Origin: Paulinella micropora
Lineage: Eukaryota > Cercozoa > Imbricatea > Euglyphida
Direction: 5' to 3'
Assembly: GCA_009731375.1 (NCBI GenBank)
Contig: BJOX01000062.1
Location: forward strand, 320,745 to 343,159
Length of the DNA stretch: 22,415 bases
Positions 1 through 8,960 of the stretch are shown in pieces (the first letter of the stretch is position 1; each line of letters starts with the position of its first letter). Made by a program: the position numbers and the translations under genes. The notes under the pieces were generated by a model, which worked only from the letters and a program-made list of their open reading frames with translations, searched no databases and had not been told where the DNA came from.

Positions 1-8
1 GAGAGAGA

Positions 9-62
<54 letters not shown>

Positions 63-110
63 GAGAGATGAGAGAGATGAGAGAGAGAGACAGACAGACA
101 GACAGGCAGC

Positions 111-175
<65 letters not shown>
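1..175. repeat. (GA)n followed by (CA)n microsatellite
   Basis: Positions 1-95 are almost pure GA dinucleotides with a few GATGA interruptions. A short (CAGA)n bridge follows, then about 65 nt of CA repeats ending near 174. Apparent reading frames across it are low-complexity translations and are not genes. Seen directly. Confidence 0.97.
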
Positions 176-177
<2 letters not shown>

Positions 178-349
178 GCGCGAGGAGAGAAAGTTGTACG
201 TCAAGCAGAATGGTTCACAATCATCTCAAAATGCCCATATTTGCATTCATGGTTGCATAGCCTGTCCCGAAACAAAATCCTATTCTGACAAATCATTCCC
301 ACAGTAAATTAATGGTGCCTTAGCTACCGAGATTCGCATCGAACAGTAC

Positions 350-458
350 CTGCTTTTTGAATGAAGCTGTCGACCTTAGCCACCAACTTGGCCATAATAT
401 TGTCCAGACCATGGTCCTCCGCATCATCGCCAGTCGAAGCTTTTTCTCGCTTGCTCAT
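350..458 (-). CDS. possible small first coding exon, unrecognised protein
   Basis: An ATG at 458 opens a frame of 36 codons rich in charged residues (starts MSKREKAS, then an acidic GDDAEDH stretch and an amphipathic helix-like segment). It runs into a good splice-donor context, GCAG|GTACTG, at 350/349. A stop follows soon after if the donor is not used. I do not recognise the protein and found no partner exon on the left side of the window, so this is a weak proposal resting on start codon, composition and donor only. It could equally be a chance frame. Confidence 0.22.
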
Positions 459-619
459 GCTCTTCCTCACGACCAAAAAACAAACTAGAGAGAGGCAAGC
501 GCTGAGAAGGATTTTATGGAGGGTTAGGCGAAAATTCAATTTCCGGAAAGTTACCGGTAGTTTTTATCCTAACCCAGATCTAGTTCTCGTAGTTTTTAGC
601 AAGTTACTAGATTAACTTA

Positions 620-1157
620 TTTTAACTAGTTTAGCTTCATTTAAAATTCAAACTGAATGTGCACGTGCTAGCATCCTGTATATTACTCTGTATAACTTCT
701 GAACTTGAAGTATAAATAAATTCTTAATTATAAATTAAAACCTTATTAATTATCACTGTATCACTAGTACTACTAGTACTAGTACTCGTAGTAGTCGTAG
801 GGAGGAGTCAGCTGCAGGAGTGCAAAGTCAAAGTTTTATAGTAATACATGTACACCACCCGGATTAATATTTTTAAAATAAATATTTAAAATATTGATTT
901 GTTTTAATATTAATATTGATTTCAAAATCAATATTTTCCCCAAGAAAAAAGATATTGATTTTGAAATCAATATTATATTGATTTTATGAAACAAATGCAA
1001 AAATATTAATTTTGGTGCAATATAAATTTTGCATCAAATTGACACTACTTTTCAAGTATTTTCACTGAAAGTTGTAAAAAAAATTAATTAAAAAATGTTG
1101 ATTTTATTCAATTTTTATAATAATATATATTGATTTATAATGTAATATAAATATTTA
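620..1157. repeat. AT-rich intergenic stretch with palindromes
   Basis: This stretch is strongly AT-rich and has no open frame of note. It repeats the word AATATTGATTT many times. Two near-perfect palindromes sit at 912-935 and 952-973: 11-bp arms around CA, and 10-bp arms around TG. The second is the reverse complement of the first. (CTAGTA)n-like short repeats occur at 765-800. It ends exactly where the plus-strand LTR begins at 1158. Confidence 0.8.
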
Positions 1158-1221
1158 TGTCGGCCGGCCCGCACAATACATAGTGGCATTAAGTGTCGTC
1201 CGGCTTGTCGTTACTTGACTG
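1158..1221 (+). mobile_element. 5' LTR fragment of a plus-strand short LTR element, interrupted by insertion
   Basis: This 64-nt block starts TGTCGGCCGG and matches 16821-16884 at 62 of 64 positions. The right-hand copy continues with TTATGCTTGG and about 12 further bases, and the continuation of this left copy lies on the far side of the big retrotransposon at 16296-16317 (21 of 22 identical). The simplest reading is one LTR split by the insertion at 1222-16291. A polypurine tract precedes the right copy, which makes this the 5' LTR. Confidence 0.75.
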
Positions 1222-1380
1222 TGTTACGATAGTAGGATATTTAATAAACAGATAACTGTCACTAACGATATGAAGACTGAGGAACACCTAAAGTAGGGAC
1301 TCCGTAATCTCCAGACCAAAGGATTAACCGACAGACTGGAACGATCAGTATTGCCATTATATACCGGGTGGGCCCGCATA
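1222..1380 (-). repeat. 3' LTR of the minus-strand retrotransposon
   Basis: This 159-bp copy pairs with 16178-16291. The aligned parts differ by four substitutions. The right copy lacks 41 nt (1301-1341 here) and 4 nt of the TATA motif. On the minus strand the LTR ends in CGTAACA; the other terminus is TATGC or, two bases in, TGCGGG. A TATA-like box lies at 1354-1365. The motif ACCTAAAGTAGGG is at 1286-1298. Confidence 0.85.
1354..1365 (-). promoter_or_regulatory. TATA-like box in the LTR
   Basis: The minus strand reads GGTATATAATGG about 20 bp from the LTR start, the right place for an LTR promoter. The matching site in the right-hand LTR (the copy that would drive transcription of this element) has lost four bases and no longer reads as a TATA box. 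Confidence 0.5.
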
Positions 1381-1396
1381 ATCCCTTTTCCCCCCG
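1381..1396 (-). other. polypurine tract (plus-strand primer site)
   Basis: The minus strand reads CGGGGGGAAAAGGGAT immediately before the LTR. An almost identical tract, on the plus strand, precedes the LTR of the nested host element at 16805-16820. Position and composition are those of an LTR-retrotransposon polypurine tract. Confidence 0.8.
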
Positions 1397-1895
1397 AGCG
1401 CGCTCGCCAGTATGCGCGCGAGGAGTCGAACTTACGCCCCCGCCGACCAACCTCGGGATAAAATGCAAATACGAACCTGAGTGACGGTCGACGCCGTACC
1501 CGTAATAGCAAATTAAAGAAAATTGTAGGTTGGGCCAAACGCCAACACTTACATTATGTAAAATTTTGGTTAATTTCCCGTTACGCCCTTCGTCGCCTGT
1601 TGAATCGGTTTCCGCCACCTCACGCCTGAAAATGCACCCCCCTCCGTTGAGACCACAACTTGCCCTTTATCCTCCATTCCTTGTAACCGGCCCCTAGTCA
1701 CTCAACGTCCCCCCGACCTAGTGTCGGTCTATACTATTTTGGGGGAGTCTTCCCTTCCCGCTTCCGTGACTCCGTTGAATCCGCCAATCCGATGCTTCCC
1801 AAGCCGTGCCGTCGATCGATCGATATCCATATGTTGTCGTTGCTCCTCGTGCCCTGACGCATCCGCCGTCTGGGTCCCGCCGCCTCCAACGTGAT

Positions 1896-2014
1896 GAAGC
1901 CGACCCCGTCTCGGTCACGCCGAATCACACTTGTCGAAGCCGCCCCCGTCTCGGTCACGCCGAATCCCACTTGTCGAAGCCGCCCCCGTCTCGGTCACGC
2001 CGAATCCCACTTGT
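1896..2014. repeat. 40-bp tandem repeat, 3 copies
   Basis: Units start at 1896, 1936 and 1976 with GAAGCCG, and each contains GTCTCGGTCACGCCGAATC. The first unit has small differences; the second and third are identical until the end of the array. It lies in the noncoding 3' part of the element. Confidence 0.95.
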
Positions 2015-3059
2015 AACTCGAACTGATACTTCTGGCTTTTAATAGCCTCATAATGCCTCGGTGCGCTGTAGTCCCGGTCGCCCAGCCCAGAGGTAACGTA
2101 GGCAAGGAAAGGCTCCCCCGGACCTTTGCTTCCCCCACCAAGGCCCCTCCAGCTCTGAAACGCCATGCTTGAAACGAACCTGAGGACTAATAACACGAAT
2201 GATATACGTACCCCCGTATCCATTCATCACTCCATCCCTTCTCCCACCCAAAAAGGTCCATGTCCCCCTTATGACCCCCTTCTCAGCCCCCCTGTGTAAT
2301 ATTTTCACTCTGGTGCCCCCCCATCACCCGAGTGTCAGAGTTGCCGCTTTCCAGTTGTCCCCTTTCTCTTTCTTCTCGTCATCTCTCCTCTTCATCTTTC
2401 TCATTTCTGTCCCGCGCCCCCTCTCCTCTCGTTACCCTATCCTCTGACTATACCATCCACCCCCGACTATCCTATCCCTCCTATTGATTATCCCTATTTG
2501 TTATCCCCTGTCTTCCTCCCCCTCGCTATTCTACCCCTCTCTATCTAAACTGGATTAGTCAATATGCATTATTCCCCCGTTCAACTCGTATGTCCCCTGT
2601 ATCCGCTGATATAAGAAGAATATGTAAAGTTCAATATCATCGCTCGTCACAGAGCGGAATAAAATAAAGTCTTGTGCCAGCCCGCTTCTCAGTTTCCCCC
2701 ATGAGCCTGTCAGGCATACGACATGTATGTCATTCATTCCCCGATATATCCGCTATGCCCGATATGTCAGTTTGGTATTTCCCCCATCACGCCGTACAGT
2801 CACATGATATTATATTCCTATATCCGTAAGTCTGAAGGATATAATAATCTTCCCATATTCGTATATATAACCCGCGTCGTCACAATGTGTACCTTGTTGG
2901 TATAAAATGCATGTCGCATGCCCGTCACCGTACCTGTGAAAGTAAAAGTATACCGCTCCCCCTCCCTCATCTTCATTCATCTTCGAACTCGTATGTCATT
3001 CATATTCTCATCACCTCCTTATAAAGTCCCGCAATTCATGTATACCGTTATCACCCTCT

Positions 3060-3218
3060 CATATACCCGCAAGTCATAGAAGCCAATATCACCCATCATA
3101 TACCCGCAAGTCATAGAAACCCATATCACCCATCATATACCGCAAGCCATAGAAGCCCATATCACCCATCATATACCCGCAAGTCATAGAAGCCCATATC
3201 ACCCATCATATACCCGCA
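3060..3218. repeat. 37-bp tandem repeat, about 4.3 copies
   Basis: The unit begins CATATACCCGCAAGTCATAG and ends in ATCACCCAT. Copies run head to tail from about 3060, with point differences and a one-base deletion in the third. It lies between the pol stop and the 3' LTR. Confidence 0.93.
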
Positions 3219-3350
3219 ATTCGGTAGTTCCGTCATCACCCTGTCATTTGTCCGCAGTTCGAATTCTTCTCATCTCGTCATCTCTCATCTATTTTCTTAT
3301 TTTTCATCTTTCTCCATTCCTATTCTATCCTCTCACTCGTCACCCATTCA

Positions 3351-4637
3351 TCACCCCCTTCCTCGTTGTGCCCGTCCTCTTGCCCGTCTCATCCGACCAC
3401 CCGTCGTAGGCCGTTTCTTGCCTCTTAATCCAACCGCTGCCGGTGGAGGGCCGATAATATCGAAAGGCAAGCCCTCCGCATCTATCTCGTCCCAAATCTG
3501 TGCCGGTATCCGCCTCTCGTCTGTGAGGTCGAACGGCACATTCAGCACCAACCGCGGTCTCGTTTGAATGGTGTATGGGATATGATCCTCGTCCAACTTG
3601 ATGGTGGCATCCCACGTTTCTCGCTTCCTCCCCGCCTTTTCCAGAAAAACCGGATCAAACCGCCGCATCTTTTCCTCCGCTACCTCGTCACTACTCATCC
3701 AAAACTGCATCACCGGCGTTATTCCCTTCCCCGCCTTATGTCGTGACGTCCCCCCCTGACTTAAAACCCTCATGACATAAAAGTCGTCCAGTGTATCATC
3801 GCTCACCTCTTTTGCCGCCGGCATCATCAAGTAGAACTTGCCCGTCTTCCATTTGATCTTATCAATCTCCGCCGCTTTTTCCACCCACAGGCCTCGCTTG
3901 TTCTTGATCCCCAGGTGCCCCTCCGGTGCCTCCGGCTTCGATGGCCCTCCCGTACCTTGCTTGTCTTGACCCCCCTGTGCCCCCACGCCTTTCACTTCTG
4001 CTCCCCCCTCCCTACCTTGTATTCCTCCCTCTTCCCGTTTCTTGTCCTCCTCTCTCCGCTTTTCCTCATCCCGCTTTTGTTTCTGTGAAACCCTCTCATG
4101 TGAACCCGTCTCCAATACCTCTATTGCGTCTTGCAATCTTTTCTTCTCCGCATCCTGTTCGAACGTCGCCTCCTCCCTCAACCTCGCAATCTCCTCCGCC
4201 CTCTGCGTCCGTGTCAACAACGGCCGTGGGTTTCCAAATTGATCCGCCGTCCGCTCCAAGGCATCCTGCTCCGTTTCGTAATCCAACAAGTAAGGCGAGC
4301 ACTTGACCAATCGCCGAACGTGGACTATCTGTTCCTTTTTCGTCCGCTGGTGTCTGATCTTATAATTGTAGGCCGCGGTTTGTTTCATAATCTGATACGG
4401 ACCCTGCCATTTCTCATAGAGCTTTGTTGAGACCCCCACTGGAACGTTTGGGCAGTATAGCAGCACTGTATCCCCCTCCCGGAATTCCACGTGTTTATAT
4501 TTCTGTTGGCCCTTCTCGTCCTCCGTCCGCATTGCCGCCTCCCGATGCTTAGTCACAATTTGTTCCGCTTCTGCTAGGGCCCGTAATCTCACTGCCATCA
4601 GCTCCAACGGCTGATACAATGCTTTGTGTTGCATCAC
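3351..4637 (-). CDS. pol: integrase C-terminal part: GPY module plus long charged tail
   Basis: This 428-codon frame continues the integrase after a frameshift near 4640. Residues about 50-125 form the Ty3/Gypsy integrase C-terminal module: FREGDTVLLY, then the diagnostic KWQGPYQIM, then IVHVRRLVKCSPY. A highly charged, coiled-coil-like region follows (roughly 140-235, rich in E, R, K and Q, with an RREEDKKREEGG stretch), then a G/Q/P linker. A compact C-terminal segment (about 250-390) contains FYVMRVLSQGG and VMQFWMSSDEV, and the protein ends in a basic tail. I see no clear chromodomain. The last segment vaguely recalls a BAH-like barrel, but that is a guess. Such tails often tether the integration complex to chromatin. 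The true reading frame starts upstream, in the fragment at 4641-5030. Confidence 0.8.
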   Translation of the reverse strand: MMQHKALYQPLELMAVRLRALAEAEQIVTKHREAAMRTEDEKGQQKYKHVEFREGDTVLLYCPNVPVGVSTKLYEKWQGPYQIMKQTAAYNYKIRHQRTKKEQIVHVRRLVKCSPYLLDYETEQDALERTADQFGNPRPLLTRTQRAEEIARLREEATFEQDAEKKRLQDAIEVLETGSHERVSQKQKRDEEKRREEDKKREEGGIQGREGGAEVKGVGAQGGQDKQGTGGPSKPEAPEGHLGIKNKRGLWVEKAAEIDKIKWKTGKFYLMMPAAKEVSDDTLDDFYVMRVLSQGGTSRHKAGKGITPVMQFWMSSDEVAEEKMRRFDPVFLEKAGRKRETWDATIKLDEDHIPYTIQTRPRLVLNVPFDLTDERRIPAQIWDEIDAEGLPFDIIGPPPAAVGLRGKKRPTTGGRMRRARGRAQRGRG

Positions 4638-4640
4638 GTC

Positions 4641-5030
4641 CTGTGGCGTGGTTTAAGACCTTGCCAAACACCATCTGATGTGGGCACAGTCTAGCCCTGC
4701 CCCCCAAAGACGAAGAACCCAAATTGTTTACCGCAAAGGTAAACGCTTGCAATGCCTCTGGCCATTTGGTTTGCCCGTTCTGACAATAGATCTTCAAGGA
4801 CGCCTTCAGCGTACGATGCATCCTCTCTATCTTCCCGTTAGCCATAGGGTTGTATGCCGTGACATAATCCCATCGAAACCCGTAGTATGCACTGAGCTCG
4901 TTCGACACCCAATTGACAAAGGAGCTTCCTCTGTCCGATATGATCTTCCTAGGTACCCCGATTCGGCTGAATACGTTGTCGATCAGTGCTTTGGCCGTCG
5001 TCTCCTTGGTGTCGTCAGCCGTAGGACCGC
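4641..5030 (-). CDS. pol: integrase catalytic core, C-terminal half (frameshifted fragment)
   Basis: A frame open from about 5030 carries IISDRGSSFVN, holding the second catalytic Asp of the DDE triad, and NPMANGKIERMHRTLK, holding the catalytic Glu. It continues through an F-V-N-N segment typical of rve-family integrases. It is out of frame with the fragment holding the first Asp (break near 4983-5030), and again with the GPY module (break near 4640). It has no start codon of its own and is part of one broken integrase. Confidence 0.85.
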
Positions 5031-5525
5031 AATCACATAATTAGAGGCCCGATCAATAATCGTGAGGATATACTTGTATCGACCCTCCCCCGCTTCTGGC
5101 CAAGGCCCGACGTAATCGATGTGAATCGTATCAAATATATCCCGTGTTATGTCATACTGCCCCAGTAGCCCCCTGTTCGCGTCGTAGACCGTCTTCGCCC
5201 TCTGGCATGGCCCACATCCCGAAATGAAACTCTTGATATCCTCATCCATCGTATCCCAATAGAACCGTCGAGTCATAGACCACCTCATCCTATCCAGCCC
5301 CGGGTGACTCTGTAAAGGGCAGTTGTGTGCTCCTATCAGAATCGCGTACCGTAACTCTGCCGGCACCCATACCACCCACCGTTCCGGATCGTCCTTGTTC
5401 TTGGCCCCGCTCCCAAAATACCAGATCAGCCCGTCCGAGTAAGTATATTTCTCCTTCCGCCACTTTATATCCCCATCGCCGAAATCCCCGTCGGGTTCTC
5501 CTGGTGTGCAATAAACCTCTTCCAC
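4983..5525 (-). CDS. pol: integrase zinc-binding domain and first half of catalytic core
   Basis: This frame holds the H-X6-H-X29-C-X2-C zinc finger (AHNCPLQSHPG through GCGPCQRAK), the usual HHCC domain of Ty3 integrases. It is followed by TIHIDYVGPWPEAGEG, which holds the first catalytic Asp. The next conserved part (ISDRG, then KIERM) is in another frame. Upstream, the frame overlaps the end of the RNase H fragment by 61 nt (5465-5525), which marks another frameshift. The enzyme inserts the cDNA into host DNA; as assembled it is broken in three places. Confidence 0.9.
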   Translation of the reverse strand: MEEVYCTPGEPDGDFGDGDIKWRKEKYTYSDGLIWYFGSGAKNKDDPERWVVWVPAELRYAILIGAHNCPLQSHPGLDRMRWSMTRRFYWDTMDEDIKSFISGCGPCQRAKTVYDANRGLLGQYDITRDIFDTIHIDYVGPWPEAGEGRYKYILTIIDRASNYVIAVLRLTTPRRRRPKH

Positions 5526-6460
5526 TCCTCACTATCTCTCGTCAGCTTGCGGAACATGTCCACCGACGCAAACTTGATCTCCGTCTTGTTTTCCAGCTCC
5601 AAGGATACCCGGCTTGGGTGTGTCTCCCGCAACATGAGTTCCGGCTTCGCCTCCGTTTGACCCGCTGCCGCTTCCGCCTTCGTCGGAATCACAATGTTCC
5701 CCACCATGGGCATGGTTCGCCACGGAAACGGTTTCAAATCCCTTACCTCATCCTCCGTCAGCTCCCCCTGAACCGCCTCCTTCCACATTTCTTCCTCATA
5801 TCCCTTTCGCGCATCTTCCAACCCGTGTTCTTCACAACAATCCACCGATCGTTCGTGAGCCGCTTCGTAAAACCGCACATCATCCCTCTGCGCCTCCTTC
5901 CTATTTCTATGCATTTCCGCTACCTCCGTCACATAATCCATACCGTTGATGGGTTTCCAGTCGTCGAAATTTGCCCTCTGCTCCTCCTCTTCCAAATCCA
6001 TTTTTCCCAAGACCGTTAAAACCGCTGGGGCCGTCTTGAAATGAAACCGCGTCAGGTTCATGCCACTCTTCTTCTCCGCGTCGTACACTGGTTTCAGTGC
6101 GAAGACACCATAACTCTGCTGTTGCGCCTGTGTATCCTTGCCGTCCGCCACCGCCTCCTCCTTCTTTTCCTTCGCGTTGTCATCCTCCGGCGCACCCCCA
6201 GCCCTTGACTGGTAGTCCGCACGATAGTTCTCCTTACCCGATATGAATTCAATCGTGAAGTCATATTCGGGTAGCTCCAGCTGCCATCTTGCCAACCTGC
6301 CCGTGTGATCCTGCGACATCAACCACTGTAGATTGTTGTGATCCGACCGCACCGTCGTCCCCTCTGCCCCCCACAGATAGTCACGCAGTTTCTTGAAACC
6401 CCAGACTATGGCCAATGCCTCACTCTGCCGCGTGCAGTATTGTTGTTCTGCCCGTGTCAT
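5465..6460 (-). CDS. pol: RNase H domain and connection to integrase
   Basis: The 331-codon frame starts in the middle of the RNase H domain: QSEALAIVWGFKKLRDYL has the catalytic Glu, VRSDHNNLQWL the catalytic Asp, and SGKENYRADYQSR the end motif (usually GKxNxxADxLSR). The first Asp of the domain (ILDTDSS) is at the end of the RT fragment. The two frames overlap in the sequence around 6457-6460 and would join through a single-base indel. After RNase H come about 200 residues of acidic, poorly conserved connection. RNase H removes the RNA strand during reverse transcription. Confidence 0.88.
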   Translation of the reverse strand: MTRAEQQYCTRQSEALAIVWGFKKLRDYLWGAEGTTVRSDHNNLQWLMSQDHTGRLARWQLELPEYDFTIEFISGKENYRADYQSRAGGAPEDDNAKEKKEEAVADGKDTQAQQQSYGVFALKPVYDAEKKSGMNLTRFHFKTAPAVLTVLGKMDLEEEEQRANFDDWKPINGMDYVTEVAEMHRNRKEAQRDDVRFYEAAHERSVDCCEEHGLEDARKGYEEEMWKEAVQGELTEDEVRDLKPFPWRTMPMVGNIVIPTKAEAAAGQTEAKPELMLRETHPSRVSLELENKTEIKFASVDMFRKLTRDSEEWKRFIAHQENPTGISAMGI

Positions 6461-7728
6461 TCGCGGCTCAGAAACATCACCGGCCTCAAACGCCCCTCGT
6501 CATTCCTCTGTTGCAGAACCCCTCCTATCGCATATGCCGACGAATCCGTGTCGAGTATGAAACTCTTGTTGAAATTGGGAAGCTGTAAAACCGTACCCCC
6601 TTCGCTCCATGGGTCCATCAAAATATGCGTCCTGAGTGTTTCAACCGCCTTGTGAACCGCTGGTGGCCACGTACTCCCCGCACCGCACTTGCCCTCTTTC
6701 ATGAACAACCGTATTGGTTTCGCGATTTTTGCGAATCCCGGTATGAATTCGCTATTGTATTGCGCCAAGGACACAAAGGAGTGTAAATCGGATCTCGTCG
6801 CAGGAAGAGGCATAGCCGCAAGTGCCTCTCGCTTCTTCCTCGCAATCGAACACGTCCCGTTCTCGATGTCGTACCCCAGGTACTGTACCCGCTTCTGTAA
6901 GAAGTGGCACTTCTTAGCATTCAACCGGAATCCGAACGCCTTGATCCGTCTCATGATGTCCCGCAAATGTCGTATGTGTTCCTCTACCGAATTCGAGAAA
7001 ATGACCACATCATCCAAATACGCAAAGGCGTATCCCGTCGTATCCCCATACTTCTCCGCAAATTCCGCGTCCCGGAAATTTGCACCCAACATCTTCGTCA
7101 TCGCCTGCTGAAATATGCCCGCTGCCCCCTTCAATCCCATCGGCAGAACCTTCCACACGTAGGTTGTCATCCCCACCATGAATGCCGTTAGGTAGCGGCT
7201 TTCCTCCGCTAACGGAATCTGCCAGAATCCGCTCTTCAAATCCAACGTCGAGTATATCTTCGCTTTCTGCAACACCTCTATTCCCCTCCTCACATCTGGC
7301 ACCGGCGTCTCTATCTTCTTGATGGTTTCGTTTATCCTCCAATAGTTGATACACATCCGCAACGTTCCGTCTGATTTCGGCGCCATGCGTACCGGAGACG
7401 CATACTCCGATAGCCGCGCCTCGATCAATCCCTTTTCCAAAAGTTCCGCCGTCATCTCCCTCGCAATCCGATCCTCATGATGGCTTAACCGCGAAGGTCG
7501 TCCTATCCCCGGTACCTCTTGCCCCATCTCTCGTTCGAAAAGTGCCACGTGGCTTGTCACCGATCCTCCCTCCAAAGGGCCGAAAACTTGGATGTTGTCT
7601 TCCATAATCCCCATAGCCGCAACCTTTTCCTCCGAAGTGCCTTCCCATGTCTCCGACTGTTCCTGTAGCGCCTGTCTCGCCTTATCCGTCTCCTCTTTGA
7701 TCCTCTGTCGCTTGCCCCTGTATATCAT
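6457..7728 (-). CDS. pol: reverse transcriptase, Ty3/Gypsy type
   Basis: The 423-codon frame shows the RT motifs in order: ASPVRMAPKSDGTLRMCINY, then IYSTLDLKSGFWQIPL (first catalytic Asp), VLPMGLKGAAGIFQQAM, AYLDDVVIFSNS (YLDD catalytic box), GFRLNAKKCHFLQKRVQYLG and the thumb. It ends inside RNase H (SFILDTDSSAYAIGGVLQQ). The sequence between GIFQQAM and YLDD is about ten residues longer than in common Ty3 RTs. The residue before the catalytic region that is often Asp (C-V-D-Y) is Asn here (CINY). The upstream frame overlaps by 47 nt (7682-7728), so the join to the protease/linker frame needs a frameshift, mutational or programmed. The enzyme copies element RNA into cDNA in cytoplasmic particles. 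Confidence 0.95.
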   Translation of the reverse strand: MIYRGKRQRIKEETDKARQALQEQSETWEGTSEEKVAAMGIMEDNIQVFGPLEGGSVTSHVALFEREMGQEVPGIGRPSRLSHHEDRIAREMTAELLEKGLIEARLSEYASPVRMAPKSDGTLRMCINYWRINETIKKIETPVPDVRRGIEVLQKAKIYSTLDLKSGFWQIPLAEESRYLTAFMVGMTTYVWKVLPMGLKGAAGIFQQAMTKMLGANFRDAEFAEKYGDTTGYAFAYLDDVVIFSNSVEEHIRHLRDIMRRIKAFGFRLNAKKCHFLQKRVQYLGYDIENGTCSIARKKREALAAMPLPATRSDLHSFVSLAQYNSEFIPGFAKIAKPIRLFMKEGKCGAGSTWPPAVHKAVETLRTHILMDPWSEGGTVLQLPNFNKSFILDTDSSAYAIGGVLQQRNDEGRLRPVMFLSRE

Positions 7729-8735
7729 CCACCGCTATCTCTGCTCCATCCCCGTCTAAACCCTCCCTCGACCGATATAAAGTTGGTGTCTTCCGCTCTT
7801 GATCCGCGAATCTTGCCAGTTGGTCCATCATCATAGCATACTGAATGGCGTGTGTTCTGTGATATACCCCGGATATGTGCGTAAATGCCTCATCCCGAAT
7901 GGAAGCCAGATCCCGATTCAGAAGTTCCTCTCGGTACCGCCTGGCTATCGCCCTCGAGCCGAGTCGGCAGGCCACTATCAACTTCTGTGTACGACTCGGG
8001 ATCGGTATCGGGTCCGCAATTAGAAAATCTTCCACATCGTACCACCACATTTCCGTTCTTCTTCCCACCGGAAACATAATCGTGAAATCCCCGTGCGAAA
8101 GCCGATTTTTCAATGTCTTCTTGATCTGGGACACCGAATCCGCTACCATGGGCTGGCTTCCCCACCGCTCCTGTAGGAAGTTCAGAATTTCCACCTTGGC
8201 CTGGCTAGGCTTACTCGTATTGCATACTACATATTGTGCCATAGGCAACACCCGTGTATCCATTTCCTTATGTTGGTATCCCAAATCTCGCCCGTGTTTG
8301 GGAAAACCGTCCGAGGCCTCCTCCCTCTGTTTCCGGAAAAACTCCAACCTCGTGTCGACCAGAGCGACGATTCTTGCCCTCGTCCACTCATCTTCTGACT
8401 CGCTCTCCTCGTCTTCCTTCTCGTGTTCTCCAACTGCAAAAACCTCCTGTTCCGCTGTCTTATTCTCCGCTCCCTTCTCAATCTCTACCCGTGCCGCCCT
8501 GAAATCGTTCGCCACCCATGCCCCCGGTATGTCTCCTTGTCCCTCCTCTGAGTCGTATTCCACCACTCGATATACCGGAGCGTTTTCCCCCCGTCCATAC
8601 CGTACCTCCTCCCTGTGACAGTCGATGTGAGTGTGCATACGCTTCAGCGCGTCAAAACTCCATAGGAGTCCCCCTGTATATGCCGGAACGACCCAGAACC
8701 TGTGTGTATATGTATTCCCCCTTCCAGATCAAACG
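7682..8735 (-). CDS. pol: end of protease plus protease-RT linker with capsid-like segment
   Basis: The frame is open from just after a TGA near 8735. The first part (FWVVPAYTGG, then LLWSFDALKRMHTHID) resembles the C-terminal hydrophobic box of retropepsins. From 8638 on it reads about 318 codons: an acidic stretch (EKEDEESESEDEW), then a region with FPVGRRTEMWWYDVEDFLIA, QKLIVACRLGSRAIARRY and further helices. The spacing and aromatic residues recall the N-terminal capsid domain of retrotransposon gag (W..D.E.FL...). That assignment is inference. It ends at 7682, out of frame with RT. Confidence 0.6.
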
Positions 8736-8938
8736 TCAAGTATCGTGCCCGTCATCGCCGTTGTACCCGACACCCCCTTCACCCAACCCCGTGTCGCCCG
8801 AAACCGCTCCTGGAACCATGGTTGTTGCCCGTGCTTGTCCAAAAAGTGTTTTCCGATGACGCTGATGGCCGCCATGGTATCGTTGCCGACGACCACATCC
8901 CCTCCCAAACTCCTCAACTTGACCCGAGTATACGCCAA
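8729..8938 (-). pseudogene. pol: damaged aspartic protease (retropepsin) N-terminal part
   Basis: The frame reads SLGGDVVVGNDTMAAISVIG, which fits the strand and active-site loop of a retropepsin, but the D-T/S-G signature is D-T-M. The frame continues to TGTILDV and then meets a TGA. The rest of the fold (FWVVP, LLWSFDALK) resumes in the same frame just beyond, after out-of-frame sequence that would fit better one base over. Its position directly before the RT frames supports the call. The missing Gly and the stop mean it would not be active. Confidence 0.55.
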
Positions 8939-8960
8939 TCGGAGACCACCGGGCAGCCAA

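Larger units (their letters stand above)
1397..3350 (-). other. 3' noncoding region of the retrotransposon
   Basis: About 2 kb lie between the integrase-tail stop and the polypurine tract. No frame longer than about 100 codons is present and none resembles a known domain. The plus strand is pyrimidine-rich (many CCCC and TCCC words), continuing the strand bias of the element. Two tandem arrays lie inside, listed separately. Confidence 0.6.

Noticed and set aside
10-307. Reading frames with Arg-Glu and Thr-His repeats
   Set aside because: They are translations of the GA/CA microsatellite in three phases.
1222-1636. A longer left LTR ending at ATGCA before CCCCCCTCC (1629-1636)
   Set aside because: The right-hand LTR shows no homology beyond 16291, and the polypurine tract at 1381-1396 plus the ACTG duplication fit the short LTR.
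3926-4306. Plus-strand Pro/Ser/Leu-rich frames opposite pol
   Set aside because: Shadows of the purine-rich minus-strand coding sequence.
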